Below, piece after piece: positions 1 to 6,102 of a stretch of DNA of 7,382 nt. Both the position numbers and the translations under genes were made by a program. Under the pieces are notes generated by a model. That model was not told the DNA's origin. It was given only the letters and a program-made list of their open reading frames with translations, and ran no database searches. How positions within the stretch are numbered: position 1 is the first letter of the stretch; the number at the start of each line of letters is the position of its first letter. Source of the DNA: Syntrophomonadaceae bacterium (GTDB lineage Bacteria; Bacillota; Dethiobacteria; DTU022); contig SLQM01000023.1 in assembly GCA_007131435.1 (NCBI GenBank), positions 1 through 7,382 on the forward strand, given 5' to 3'.

Positions 1-50
1 AAACCTGAAACGGGGACAACCTGAAACGGGGGCAGTTTTTTTTCAGGTTT
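1..50. repeat. REP-like hairpin repeat with duplicated left arm
   Basis: The 14-mer AACCTGAAACGGGG occurs at 2-15 and again at 18-31 (period 16). Either copy can pair with TTTCAGGTTT at 41-50: positions 1-10 match over 10 bp, and 18-26 over 9 bp with a 14-nt loop ending in a T run. The same CCTGAAA...TTTCAGG architecture, with a related G-rich loop, recurs at 7143-7172, so this is a dispersed family and not a chance hairpin. It may start before the window. I infer a REP/MITE-like element; no transposase is visible here. Confidence 0.7.
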
Positions 51-77
51 CTGCGATAACGATCTACAGTGAGAAAT

Positions 78-134
78 GGGACGAGTTACTTGCTGCATGC
101 CTTAAATGTGTAAATGTAGCAAGTACCCCGTCCC
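78..134. repeat. Long imperfect inverted repeat downstream of the exporter gene
   Basis: Left arm 78-94 and right arm 118-134 are reverse complements at 15 of 17 positions. The stem can extend inward through 95-98/114-117. On the minus strand one of the two mismatches becomes a G-U wobble, so the hairpin is somewhat better as minus-strand RNA, where it would begin about 33 nt after the exporter stop codon. No U-run follows it there, so it is not a classical intrinsic terminator. It could protect the mRNA 3' end or be another member of the local palindromic repeats, since its arms end in GGGACG, a word also seen in the 7187-7240 repeat. Confidence 0.65.
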
Positions 135-135
135 T

Positions 136-160
136 CTGCTATGTTCGTTCCCCTGCTATG
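136..160. repeat. Short direct repeat CTGCTATG
   Basis: CTGCTATG occurs at 136-143 and 153-160 (period 17), each preceded by a C-rich run. It lies between the inverted repeat at 78-134 and the 3' end of the exporter gene and appears to belong to the same repeat cluster. No function is evident. Confidence 0.45.
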
Positions 161-167
161 CACCGGC

Positions 168-1391
168 TTAGCCGTTTCGCTTGACGACCAGAAAAAAAGA
201 TACCAGGGCGAAGGCCGCCGCTGTGTAAAAGGGGAATATGGCCTGCTGGTGCTGCCAGATCAGCCCGCTAACCGGGGGCACCACAGCAACTCCGAGCGAA
301 TAAACGGCAAAAAAGATGCCGATAGCCCGGCCGCGCCAGCTTTCATCTGAATCAGATATAACCAGTCCCAGCATGCCCTGGAAAGAAAAACCAAAACCTG
401 TGCCATAGATCGCCAGGGAGCTAAACATTGCTGCCGGAGAGGTAGCAAAGGCGGCCATGCTTAATGCACTTGCCAGCAAAAGAAGCCCAAGCATACAACC
501 CCTGCTGTCACTTTTCAGTAGGGGTTTTAGTTTGCGGGGCCATAACATTTGGACAAAAATTGCTACCAGGGCAAAGGTAGCAAAAAGCGCGCCTGTTTCG
601 GCATGGCCCATCCCTATCGCTGCTGCCCGGGTTGGCAGAAATGATGCGAGTGTGCCTGTTGACCCCATTGTTCCCAGGGCGCAGATGAAAGCGGTCAGCA
701 TCTTCTGCCGCTTGAACAGTGTGAATAAATTAAGTCCAGGCGCTTCCGGGTAGCTGCTGCAGCCCGCCTGGTCCCGGAAAAAGCGAGCTGCCACTATCGT
801 GGATACAGCCATCACGACTGCCAGGATCAAGTAAACTGGAGCGAACCCAAAGCGTCCGGCAATAATGCCCGCAACCATCGGGCCGGTTACGGCAGCAAGG
901 CCGATTGTTGCCCCGAAAAAGGCTAACCTGCTGCCGTAAAACCTGCTTTCACCTTTGCTTCCCCCAATTGTCAGGCAGGCCAGGGCGGAAGGAACCAGGA
1001 AGCCGCCAAGAAACCCGTGGCCGGCCCTGATTAATACAAGGTGATAAGGGGCTTGTGCCGTGGTGTAGAGCAGTAAGAGAAGGGTTGCGCCGATCAGTCC
1101 GATAAATAAAGGGGTTTTCCACCCTTTCCTGTCGATGGTTGCTCCGCCTGCAAAGTTACCGGCCATGTTAAATAAAGAGTAAACCCCGACCACTATGCCC
1201 AGCACAAAAGGTGTTGCACCAAGGCTGGAAGCGAAGGGAGCCAAAACCGGCATCTGGGCGTGGGTGTCGAAAAAGGCGCTGAAGACAACCAGGTAAACCG
1301 GGGCAGTAAGTATTAGATTTTTGCTACCAGATGCTGCTTTCATTTTTTTCACCGTAATAATAAGCTTCTTGGTCTCCAGATGGCTGACCAC
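168..1391 (-). CDS. Major facilitator superfamily (MFS) transporter, probable drug/solute exporter
   Basis: A 407-residue hydrophobic protein with about 12 predicted membrane helices (roughly residues 26-48, 62-82, 94-112, 117-140, 155-178, 183-203, 232-254, 266-285, 297-316, 321-345, 354-377, 385-404) and a long central loop near 205-230, the usual MFS 6+6 layout. The helix 2-3 loop carries MFS motif A as GGATIDRKGWK (82-92). Helix 5 has a GP pair (170-171) in a glycine-rich stretch resembling motif C of proton-driven exporters, which favours efflux. Helix 1 contains an Asp and a His (D42, H44) that could take part in proton or ligand binding. The start at 1391 is preceded on the minus strand by GGAG at a 6-nt spacing; an internal Met17 has a poorer site. 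The gene is divergent from a DtxR-type repressor across a region with a dyad, so control by that repressor is plausible. The substrate cannot be told from sequence. Confidence 0.85.
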   Translation of the reverse strand: MVSHLETKKLIITVKKMKAASGSKNLILTAPVYLVVFSAFFDTHAQMPVLAPFASSLGATPFVLGIVVGVYSLFNMAGNFAGGATIDRKGWKTPLFIGLIGATLLLLLYTTAQAPYHLVLIRAGHGFLGGFLVPSALACLTIGGSKGESRFYGSRLAFFGATIGLAAVTGPMVAGIIAGRFGFAPVYLILAVVMAVSTIVAARFFRDQAGCSSYPEAPGLNLFTLFKRQKMLTAFICALGTMGSTGTLASFLPTRAAAIGMGHAETGALFATFALVAIFVQMLWPRKLKPLLKSDSRGCMLGLLLLASALSMAAFATSPAAMFSSLAIYGTGFGFSFQGMLGLVISDSDESWRGRAIGIFFAVYSLGVAVVPPVSGLIWQHQQAIFPFYTAAAFALVSFFLVVKRNG

Positions 1392-1561
1392 TGTCTCCGG
1401 TTGAGATCGAACCTCTTTACCCGCAACTTGGTCTTCGGCGGTCAGAGGACTGCCACTTTTTCAAAGTTTTAACTGCAAAGAGTAACCGTTCATTGCCGCT
1501 GTTTAATTTTGATGGCACCTGCAGCAGGGGAATTAGCTTACTGGCTGCAGCCGCCAGGTAT

Positions 1562-1591
1562 TAAACTACGCACTGTTTAGTATAAACTAAA
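1562..1591. promoter_or_regulatory. Candidate operator: AT-rich dyad plus phased half-site
   Basis: TTTAGT-ATAA-ACTAAA at 1576-1591 is a perfect 6-bp dyad with a 4-bp centre. The heptamer TAAACTA inside its right half (1583-1589) also occurs at 1562-1568, exactly 21 bp upstream, which is two helical turns. Known DtxR/MntR-family operators are AT-rich dyads of similar size. The position between the exporter and the DtxR-type gene suggests an operator for that regulator, but this is inference. Confidence 0.4.
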
Positions 1592-1636
1592 AACTTGTCA
1601 GAATGCATCAAGAATTTTACTATACCCGCCCTTTCG

Positions 1637-1665
1637 TTGACAGCCCCCGTTGCCGGTGTTAGAGT
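1637..1665 (+). promoter_or_regulatory. Candidate sigma-A promoter for the DtxR-type regulator
   Basis: A perfect -35 box TTGACA at 1637-1642 is followed after 17 bp by TAGAGT at 1660-1665, which matches TATAAT at 4 of 6 positions. Transcription would start about 80 nt before the ATG at 1751. The upstream dyad at 1576-1591 lies outside the core promoter, so a repressor bound there might act mainly on the divergent exporter. Confidence 0.45.
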
Positions 1666-1733
1666 GTATATATCTAATTGGCGCAGTTTCGCAGGTGTTT
1701 TTGGCAAGAAATAATTATTGTCCCAGCTCATAA

Positions 1734-1742
1734 AGAGGGAGG
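1734..1742 (+). promoter_or_regulatory. Ribosome binding site that fixes the regulator start
   Basis: AGAGGGAGG lies 8 nt upstream of ATG 1751. An in-frame TTG at 1718 would extend the protein by 11 residues, but that extension would translate through this site and has no comparable site of its own. The ATG at 1751 is therefore preferred. Confidence 0.8.
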
Positions 1743-1750
1743 AAACCCGA

Positions 1751-2185
1751 ATGGTTCAGTCTTTACCGATCACTTCATCCCTGCAGGATTACCTGGAAGT
1801 TATTTTGAACCTGGTGCAGGAAAAAAAGAAAGCCCGGGTAACTGACATTGCCGAACAGCTTGATATCGCCAAGCCAAGCGTTATCCAGGCCCTCACCCTG
1901 CTGAAAGAAAAAGGTTTGATTACCCAGGATCGTTACGGGCCCGTTGAACTGACCCCGGAGGGGAAGCGCTATGCCTTGAAAATCAGGCACAGGCATAAGG
2001 TGATCTACGGTTTTTTAACCCAGGTGTTAGGTGTTTCCCCCAGGGCAGCCGAAGAAGATGCCTGCTTGATGGAACACGATTTAAGTAAGGAAACTTTCGA
2101 GCGGCTGCTTCATTTCCTTGAGCAGCAGGAGATAGATGCAGGTTTGAAAAAGGAGATTAACTGGGATTATAAAGCTAAAAGTTAA
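1751..2185 (+). CDS. DtxR/MntR-family metal-dependent transcriptional regulator
   Basis: A 144-residue protein with the two-domain layout of short MntR-type regulators: an N-terminal winged helix-turn-helix (about 9-72, with ARVTDIAEQLDIAKPSV as the HTH and a wing ending in LTPEGK) and a C-terminal dimerisation domain (about 75-140). It lacks the SH3-like third domain of full-length DtxR. Metal ligands can be aligned by eye with B. subtilis MntR: D13 and E16 (MntR D8, E11), H82 (H77), then C105, E108 and H109 in the motif DACLMEHDLS, where MntR has Glu at the first position and DtxR has Cys. The site therefore mixes MntR- and DtxR-like ligands, leaving Mn versus Fe specificity open. Such proteins bind dyad operators when metal-loaded. 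The gene is divergent from an MFS exporter and convergent with mrfB, with no clear terminator between. Family assignment is firm; the target genes are inferred. Confidence 0.88.
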   Translation: MVQSLPITSSLQDYLEVILNLVQEKKKARVTDIAEQLDIAKPSVIQALTLLKEKGLITQDRYGPVELTPEGKRYALKIRHRHKVIYGFLTQVLGVSPRAAEEDACLMEHDLSKETFERLLHFLEQQEIDAGLKKEINWDYKAKS

Positions 2186-2221
2186 CGGCAATATATATTG
2201 AGGGTAAAATAAACAAGTCAC

Positions 2222-2243
2222 TCATTAATTGAAGTCATTAATT
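2222..2243. repeat. Short direct repeat TCATTAATT between convergent genes
   Basis: TCATTAATT occurs at 2222-2230 and 2235-2243. It sits in the 78-bp AT-rich gap between the convergent regulator and mrfB genes. No GC-rich hairpin with a T-run is visible on either strand in this gap, so no intrinsic terminator is called. Confidence 0.4.
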
Positions 2244-2263
2244 AAAGCCAAGCAATAACTTTT

Positions 2264-3508
2264 CTAAACAGGTTTATTGAAAGCGTTGAGGCGCCGTTCC
2301 AGGCGCTGGAGGCGGTGCTGCAGCGATACAGCGCTTAAAGGGCTGCTGAGGGGTATTTCCAGGCAGCCTGCCGTTTCGGTCAGCGCTTTTTCTGTTGCCC
2401 TGATTGCTGCCCCGTAATCGCGACAGCGGTGTTCGTAATACTTGGCCAGCTCGACCAGGGCCAGGGGGTTGGCAGGGTCCCTGCCGGCGCTTTTACTCCA
2501 CAGTTCAGCTGCCTCTTTCCACTTACCAGAGCGCTTATAATGGTTCGCCAGGTCAAGGGCTGCTTCATCAGCCAGGGATTCCACGCTGCACTGTGCTGCC
2601 TCGCGCAAATAAACGGTTCCTGTTTCGGTTTTTCCTGCCTGCAGGTAAAGCTGCCCCAGGGCCAGGGCTTCCGCCGGGTGTTCCACCGGGCCGCCTCCAG
2701 CCAGGTTTGATATTTTTTCCAGCAGGGTAACCATCGACAGGATATCTAAAACGTTATGCTCAAAAACTTTTTTCAGGGTTTCAGTTCTCCCCCGGCGCAG
2801 GTAGTCGAAATAGACTGCCGGTATTTCTGCGCCCGGTATATCGTCAAACCGGTTTAACCCCAGCAGCGATTCTTCCAAAGAACGCAGGGATCTTGAGGGA
2901 AGACGCTTTTTCCACAGCGACCTGGCGCACTGCAGCAGGTCAAGGTGCATGGTCGGACTGGTATGCCTGAAACCGGAAAGGGTCTGGCGGGTCTGGATTA
3001 GCGGCAGATCAAAGAGTTTGCCGTTAAAGGAGATAACTGCCGGATAGCGTTCGGCTTCCGCGGCAAAATGGCTTAGAACTGCTCTTTCTTCGGCCGGGCG
3101 GCGCATAAAATACTGGCGCAGGATAAATGTCTCATTTTCCAGCCAACCTACCCCGATCAGGAAAGCCCAGGTGCCTGTTCCACCCGACAAACCGGTAGTT
3201 TCGATATCCAAAAACATCGATTCGCAGAGGTCGAAATCCTTTAAGCCGCTGTCCCGCGCCGGCAGAACAAGATCACGGCCGCAGCACTGCAGGGCCCCTG
3301 AAAGGGCACTGCTGCCGTGCCGGTATTGAAGGGGGAATTTCAGCTCACGCAGGTAGCAGGGGCCGTATTTTGTTTCTTCTTCGCGCCCTTCCCCGGGGAA
3401 CAGGTCGATCTTCCTGTTCTGATCGAGGGTATCAACCAGTTCCCGGCCCGTTTTAACTTCTCCGGTGCGCCGCATTTCTTGCAGCCTGGCCTGCAGGTCC
3501 CGCTTCAT
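2264..3508 (-). CDS. mrfB: MrfB/YprB DEDDh 3'-5' exonuclease with C-terminal TPR-like repeats
   Basis: A 414-residue protein, close to the length of B. subtilis MrfB (YprB). The RNase H-like exonuclease fold spans about residues 95-265. Visible catalytic motifs are Exo I FLDIETTGLSGG (D101, E103), an Exo II-like SFNGKLFDLPLI (N162, D167) with D190 in HLDLL, and Exo III EHNVLDILSM (H251, D255), which defines the DEDDh class. Residues about 278-380 contain helical TPR-like units (LALGQLYLQAGK, LANHYKRSGKWKEAAELW, LVELAKYYEH). The N-terminal 90 residues are charged and less characteristic. In B. subtilis this nuclease acts with the helicase MrfA in a UvrA-independent pathway that removes mitomycin C lesions; the same role is inferred here from domain match and operon order. 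The ATG overlaps the mrfA stop by 4 bp (ATGA at 3508-3505), indicating translational coupling. All catalytic residues are present. Confidence 0.9.
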   Translation of the reverse strand: MKRDLQARLQEMRRTGEVKTGRELVDTLDQNRKIDLFPGEGREEETKYGPCYLRELKFPLQYRHGSSALSGALQCCGRDLVLPARDSGLKDFDLCESMFLDIETTGLSGGTGTWAFLIGVGWLENETFILRQYFMRRPAEERAVLSHFAAEAERYPAVISFNGKLFDLPLIQTRQTLSGFRHTSPTMHLDLLQCARSLWKKRLPSRSLRSLEESLLGLNRFDDIPGAEIPAVYFDYLRRGRTETLKKVFEHNVLDILSMVTLLEKISNLAGGGPVEHPAEALALGQLYLQAGKTETGTVYLREAAQCSVESLADEAALDLANHYKRSGKWKEAAELWSKSAGRDPANPLALVELAKYYEHRCRDYGAAIRATEKALTETAGCLEIPLSSPLSAVSLQHRLQRLERRLNAFNKPV

Positions 3509-5766
3509 TTCAGGATCACCCCGGCAAGCTGGAGAGCCGCTTTTTTTGCTGCCTGTCCGTTCTGGTATGATGGCCCTACACAGGAAGGACAGCCTTCGCT
3601 GCAGCGGCAGTCTATAATTGCATTTTTGGTAGCGGCTACTATATCCCTGTAGATATTATAAAGCATTTCACTGTAGCCGACCCCTCCCGGGTAGTTGTCG
3701 TAGATATAGAGGGTGGGAAGGCCGTTGTGAGGCGATCTTACCTGGCTCACGGCCCGCAGGTCTCGCGGGTCGCTCATCAGGTATAGCGATGCCACCTGTG
3801 GGAAAAGGTTGGCCAGGCCCACCAGGCCGGCCTGAACAGCTGACAGCGGCATACCTCCCAGCGCTCCCGGGTTAAATGACAGCCAGAAAGCGCTGGTATG
3901 CATTTCTGTTTCAGGCAGGTCTACCGGTCCGGCCCCCAGGTTTTCATGGGTGTTAAAGCGGATCTTTTTAAACATCGAAACCAGGGCGTTAAGCCGCACT
4001 TCGCCCCAGGCTCTTTCCACAAGCCCTTCAGCGAGCGCGGAAGTGTCCAGTACTTTTAAGTCCACCGCCAGGTTGGCATCGGTAAAGTAATCAACATCAA
4101 CCTGCCTGACGTAAGCTTTCTTTTCTTCAAAATCGAGTTTTTCTACCTGGTACTGGACCCCGGCATGCATGTATATTGCTTCTTCGTGAACCAGCATGGG
4201 GGCGCTGAAACGGTCTACTTCGCCAATCGCCACGGGGCGGGGGTTGGAGATATCAATGATCACCACGTTTTCCATCGCCGCGCTGCGCAGGCTGATCTCT
4301 TCAGCCGGGTATGAGTCTTCCATCCAGTTATAGCGGCCTTCGTTGAAATAGAGCACATCTTCTTCGGCGAGGAATTGCAGGATCTCGTCAATTTTGTCTC
4401 TGCCGAATTTTTCTCCGACGCGAAAGGGCAGCTCAAAAGCGGCACAGCGCACGTGATTGGTGAGGATAATCAGGTTGTCTGAATTGACCTGGGCCCTCTC
4501 CGGCGTGCGGCCGAAGAAATAATCCGGGTTTGAGATTATGTACTGGTTCAGCGGTTCACTGTTGGCGATCAGGACGGCCAGCGATACCCCGCTGCGGCGC
4601 CCCGAGCGCCCGGCCTGCTGCCAGGTGCTGGCAATGGTGCCGGGGTAACCGGTCATGATGCAGGCATCAAGGGCGCCGATATCAATGCCCAGCTCCAGGG
4701 CGTTGGTGCTGACTACGCCTTTAATCTCACCCCTGCGCAGCCCTTCTTCAATAGCCCGCCTTTCCCGGGGCAGGTAGCCTCCGCGGTAGCCCCTGATAGC
4801 GCTCTCCTCGCCTGTTTTAAGGTTTATGCCCTGGTTCAGGTAGGTAAGCAGGACTTCAACCCCCAGGCGGCTGCGGGTGAAAATGATAGTCTGGATATCG
4901 TTGCGAATCAGGGCCTGGGCAAGCTGGTTGGCTTCAAGCAGGGAGCTGCGGCGCAGCCCCATTTCGGGTTTAACCATGGGCGGGTTATAGAGGATAAAGT
5001 GTTTTTCAGCCTGCGGCGCCCCGTTCTCGGTGATCACTACCGCCTTTTCCTCGATCAGCATTTCTGCCAGCTCACCGGGATTGGCAATGGTGGCCGAGCA
5101 GAGGATAAAGCGGGGGCTGGAGCCGTAAAAAGCGCAGATCCGCTTTAAGCGGCGGATCACATTGGCCACGTGGCTGCCGAAAACACCGCGGTACTGGTGC
5201 ATTTCATCTATTACAATATATTTCAGGTTCTGGAACAGCTGGACCCACTTGGTGTGGTGGGGCAGGATGGCCGAATGCAGCATATCGGGGTTTGTGACCA
5301 CGATATGGCCGCTGTGACGAATGCCCCTGCGCAGGCCCGGCTCAGTATCCCCGTCGTAGGTGTGGCAGTTAATTTTAGTCTCCAGGTTGGCGGTAAGGTC
5401 TCGCAGTTCAGCCACCTGGTCCTGGGAAAGCGCCTTGGTCGGGAAAAGGTAGAGGGCGCGGCTGTTCGGATCGTCAATGATCGCGCTGACCACCGGCAGG
5501 TTGTAGCAGAGAGTTTTCCCCGAGGCAGTGGGGGTTACTACCACGGTATGGTTGTTACCCTGCGCCGCCTCGATTGCCGCGGCCTGGTGGCTGTAAAGCC
5601 TTTCAATGCCCCTGTCCCGCAGCGCTTTGCGCAACCGCTCATCAAGCAGTTCCGGGAAGTCTCTGTACTGGCCATCGCGGGCGGGGACAATTTCCCACCG
5701 GGTTATATTGCCGGTAAATGCGGGGTCTTCCTTCCATTGCTGCAGTAGTTCGTTTAGTTTTGACAT
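3505..5766 (-). CDS. mrfA: MrfA/YprA DExH-box DNA helicase with C-terminal Zn-type cysteine cluster
   Basis: A 753-residue superfamily 2 helicase; B. subtilis MrfA is about 750 residues. Motifs in order: YSHQ near 58-61, Walker A TPTASGKT (78-85), Walker B DEMH (187-190), motif III SAT (224-226), the second RecA fold with IIFTRSR near 294-300, motif V ALELGIDI (356-363) and motif VI QQAGRSGRR (383-391). The C-terminal third is the DUF1998/MZB-type region, ending in four cysteines, CRCSEGCPSC (C720, C722, C726, C729), a likely zinc site. The family couples ATP hydrolysis to 3'-5' unwinding and works with MrfB in repair of mitomycin-type DNA damage; that role is inferred here. The chosen ATG at 5766 has GGCGGAG 6 nt upstream. 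An in-frame ATG at 5787 would add 7 residues but has only a weak site. The gene is first in the mrfA-mrfB operon and is divergent from kdd. Confidence 0.92.
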   Translation of the reverse strand: MSKLNELLQQWKEDPAFTGNITRWEIVPARDGQYRDFPELLDERLRKALRDRGIERLYSHQAAAIEAAQGNNHTVVVTPTASGKTLCYNLPVVSAIIDDPNSRALYLFPTKALSQDQVAELRDLTANLETKINCHTYDGDTEPGLRRGIRHSGHIVVTNPDMLHSAILPHHTKWVQLFQNLKYIVIDEMHQYRGVFGSHVANVIRRLKRICAFYGSSPRFILCSATIANPGELAEMLIEEKAVVITENGAPQAEKHFILYNPPMVKPEMGLRRSSLLEANQLAQALIRNDIQTIIFTRSRLGVEVLLTYLNQGINLKTGEESAIRGYRGGYLPRERRAIEEGLRRGEIKGVVSTNALELGIDIGALDACIMTGYPGTIASTWQQAGRSGRRSGVSLAVLIANSEPLNQYIISNPDYFFGRTPERAQVNSDNLIILTNHVRCAAFELPFRVGEKFGRDKIDEILQFLAEEDVLYFNEGRYNWMEDSYPAEEISLRSAAMENVVIIDISNPRPVAIGEVDRFSAPMLVHEEAIYMHAGVQYQVEKLDFEEKKAYVRQVDVDYFTDANLAVDLKVLDTSALAEGLVERAWGEVRLNALVSMFKKIRFNTHENLGAGPVDLPETEMHTSAFWLSFNPGALGGMPLSAVQAGLVGLANLFPQVASLYLMSDPRDLRAVSQVRSPHNGLPTLYIYDNYPGGVGYSEMLYNIYRDIVAATKNAIIDCRCSEGCPSCVGPSYQNGQAAKKAALQLAGVILK

Positions 5767-5772
5767 TTTGTG

Positions 5773-5779
5773 CTCCGCC
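5773..5779 (-). promoter_or_regulatory. Ribosome binding site deciding the mrfA start
   Basis: On the minus strand GGCGGAG precedes ATG 5766 by 6 nt. This favours the shorter 753-residue protein beginning MSKLNELL over the longer reading frame that starts at 5787. Confidence 0.7.
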
Positions 5780-5884
5780 TTAAACATAAGTTTGTTATAC
5801 CTGAAGTATATTCGACGTAAAAATTTATTATCCTACCTGATAGCTAAAAGCTTCTTAAAATGCAAGGGTTTTATTTGCTATTCG

Positions 5885-5935
5885 GCGAATATAATCTAGC
5901 GCGAATATGATGCGAAAAGATGATGCGAATATAAT
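5885..5935 (+). repeat. Direct repeats GCGAATATRAT with two TATAAT boxes upstream of kdd
   Basis: GCGAATATAAT occurs at 5885-5895 and 5925-5935, GCGAATATGAT at 5901-5911, and a degenerate GCGAAAAGAT at 5912-5921. The two outer copies include perfect TATAAT hexamers (5890-5895 and 5930-5935) that could be -10 boxes, though no good -35 lies 16-18 bp upstream of either. An iterated binding site for a regulator of kdd or mrfA is possible; nothing here identifies the protein. Confidence 0.5.
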
Positions 5936-6020
5936 ACTGCGACAGTTATTTATTGTACTACTAAATTTATATTTTGAAAACGGGAGGTAGTTTAGCTGCC
6001 GTCCAACCTGGAGCTTTAAT

Positions 6021-6068
6021 TTGAGTCTTAAAGTTTACGCTTACCTGAATCCGCTAGCTTGTGAATAA
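6021..6068 (+). CDS. Possible 15-codon leader peptide upstream of kdd (weak)
   Basis: TTG at 6021 opens a frame of 15 codons, reading MSLKVYAYLNPLACE, ending at TAA 6066-6068. TGGAG at 6009-6013 gives a 7-nt spacing. It lies 34 bp before the kdd ATG. The peptide has no family resemblance and only one Lys, so it is not an obvious attenuation peptide for lysine. It may well be chance. Confidence 0.15.
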   Translation: MSLKVYAYLNPLACE

Positions 6069-6089
6069 TAGCATCGAAAAATAAAATCT

Positions 6090-6094
6090 GGAGG
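6090..6094 (+). promoter_or_regulatory. Ribosome binding site of kdd
   Basis: A perfect GGAGG lies 8 nt upstream of ATG 6103, supporting this start and efficient translation. Confidence 0.8.
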
Positions 6095-6102
6095 TTGATA
6101 AA

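Larger units (their letters stand above)
1392..1750. other. Divergent intergenic control region between exporter and DtxR-type regulator
   Basis: No gene is supported here. From the exporter side it holds a potential leader hairpin (CCTCT 1412-1416 with AGAGG 1444-1448, plus CCGC 1421-1424 with GCGG 1438-1441), a perfect palindrome GGCTGCAGCC at 1543-1552, an A/T-rich dyad at 1576-1591, and a sigma-A-like promoter for the regulator at 1637-1665. I see no convincing -35/-10 pair for the exporter; a minus-strand TATACT at 1584-1579 overlaps the dyad but lacks a good -35. Confidence 0.5.
5767..6102. other. AT-rich divergent intergenic region between mrfA and kdd
   Basis: This 336-bp region has no clear gene. 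It contains weak minus-strand promoter-like words for mrfA: TTGCAT at 5865-5860 with TATCAG at 5842-5837 after 17 bp, and a TATACT at 5810-5805. It also holds a GCGAATATRAT repeat array at 5885-5935 and a possible 15-codon reading frame at 6021-6068. I looked for lysine, cobalamin and T-box leader motifs and for a -24/-12 sigma-54 promoter and found none that is convincing. Confidence 0.5.

Noticed and set aside
1..50. CRISPR array fragment
   Set aside because: The repeat period is 16 bp with almost no spacer and the units form REP-like hairpins; no cas gene is present.
141..350. 69-codon frame on the plus strand overlapping the exporter 3' end
   Set aside because: Most of it is antisense to the exporter, its ATG lies in the repeat cluster, and there is no ribosome binding site.
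1718..1750. TTG start extending the DtxR-type regulator by 11 residues
   Set aside because: The extension encodes the ribosome binding site of ATG 1751 and MntR-type proteins begin close to the conserved DYLE segment.
2186..2263. Bidirectional intrinsic terminator between the convergent regulator and mrfB
   Set aside because: The gap is AT-rich with a short direct repeat but has no GC-rich stem followed by a T-run on either strand.
5170..5748. 192-codon open frame on the plus strand
   Set aside because: It is fully antisense to the helicase core of mrfA, whose motifs are intact, and shows no recognisable domain or good ribosome binding site.
5767..5787. ATG 5787 as the mrfA start
   Set aside because: The upstream sequence has only a weak Shine-Dalgarno match, whereas ATG 5766 has GGCGGAG at 6 nt.
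6009..6024. Sigma-54 promoter before kdd (TGGAG followed by TTTG)
   Set aside because: The -12 element reads TG where GC is required, and the -24 box lacks the CAC that follows GG.
5936..6102. Riboswitch or T-box leader for kdd
   Set aside because: No cobalamin, lysine or T-box signature and only very short local stems were seen.
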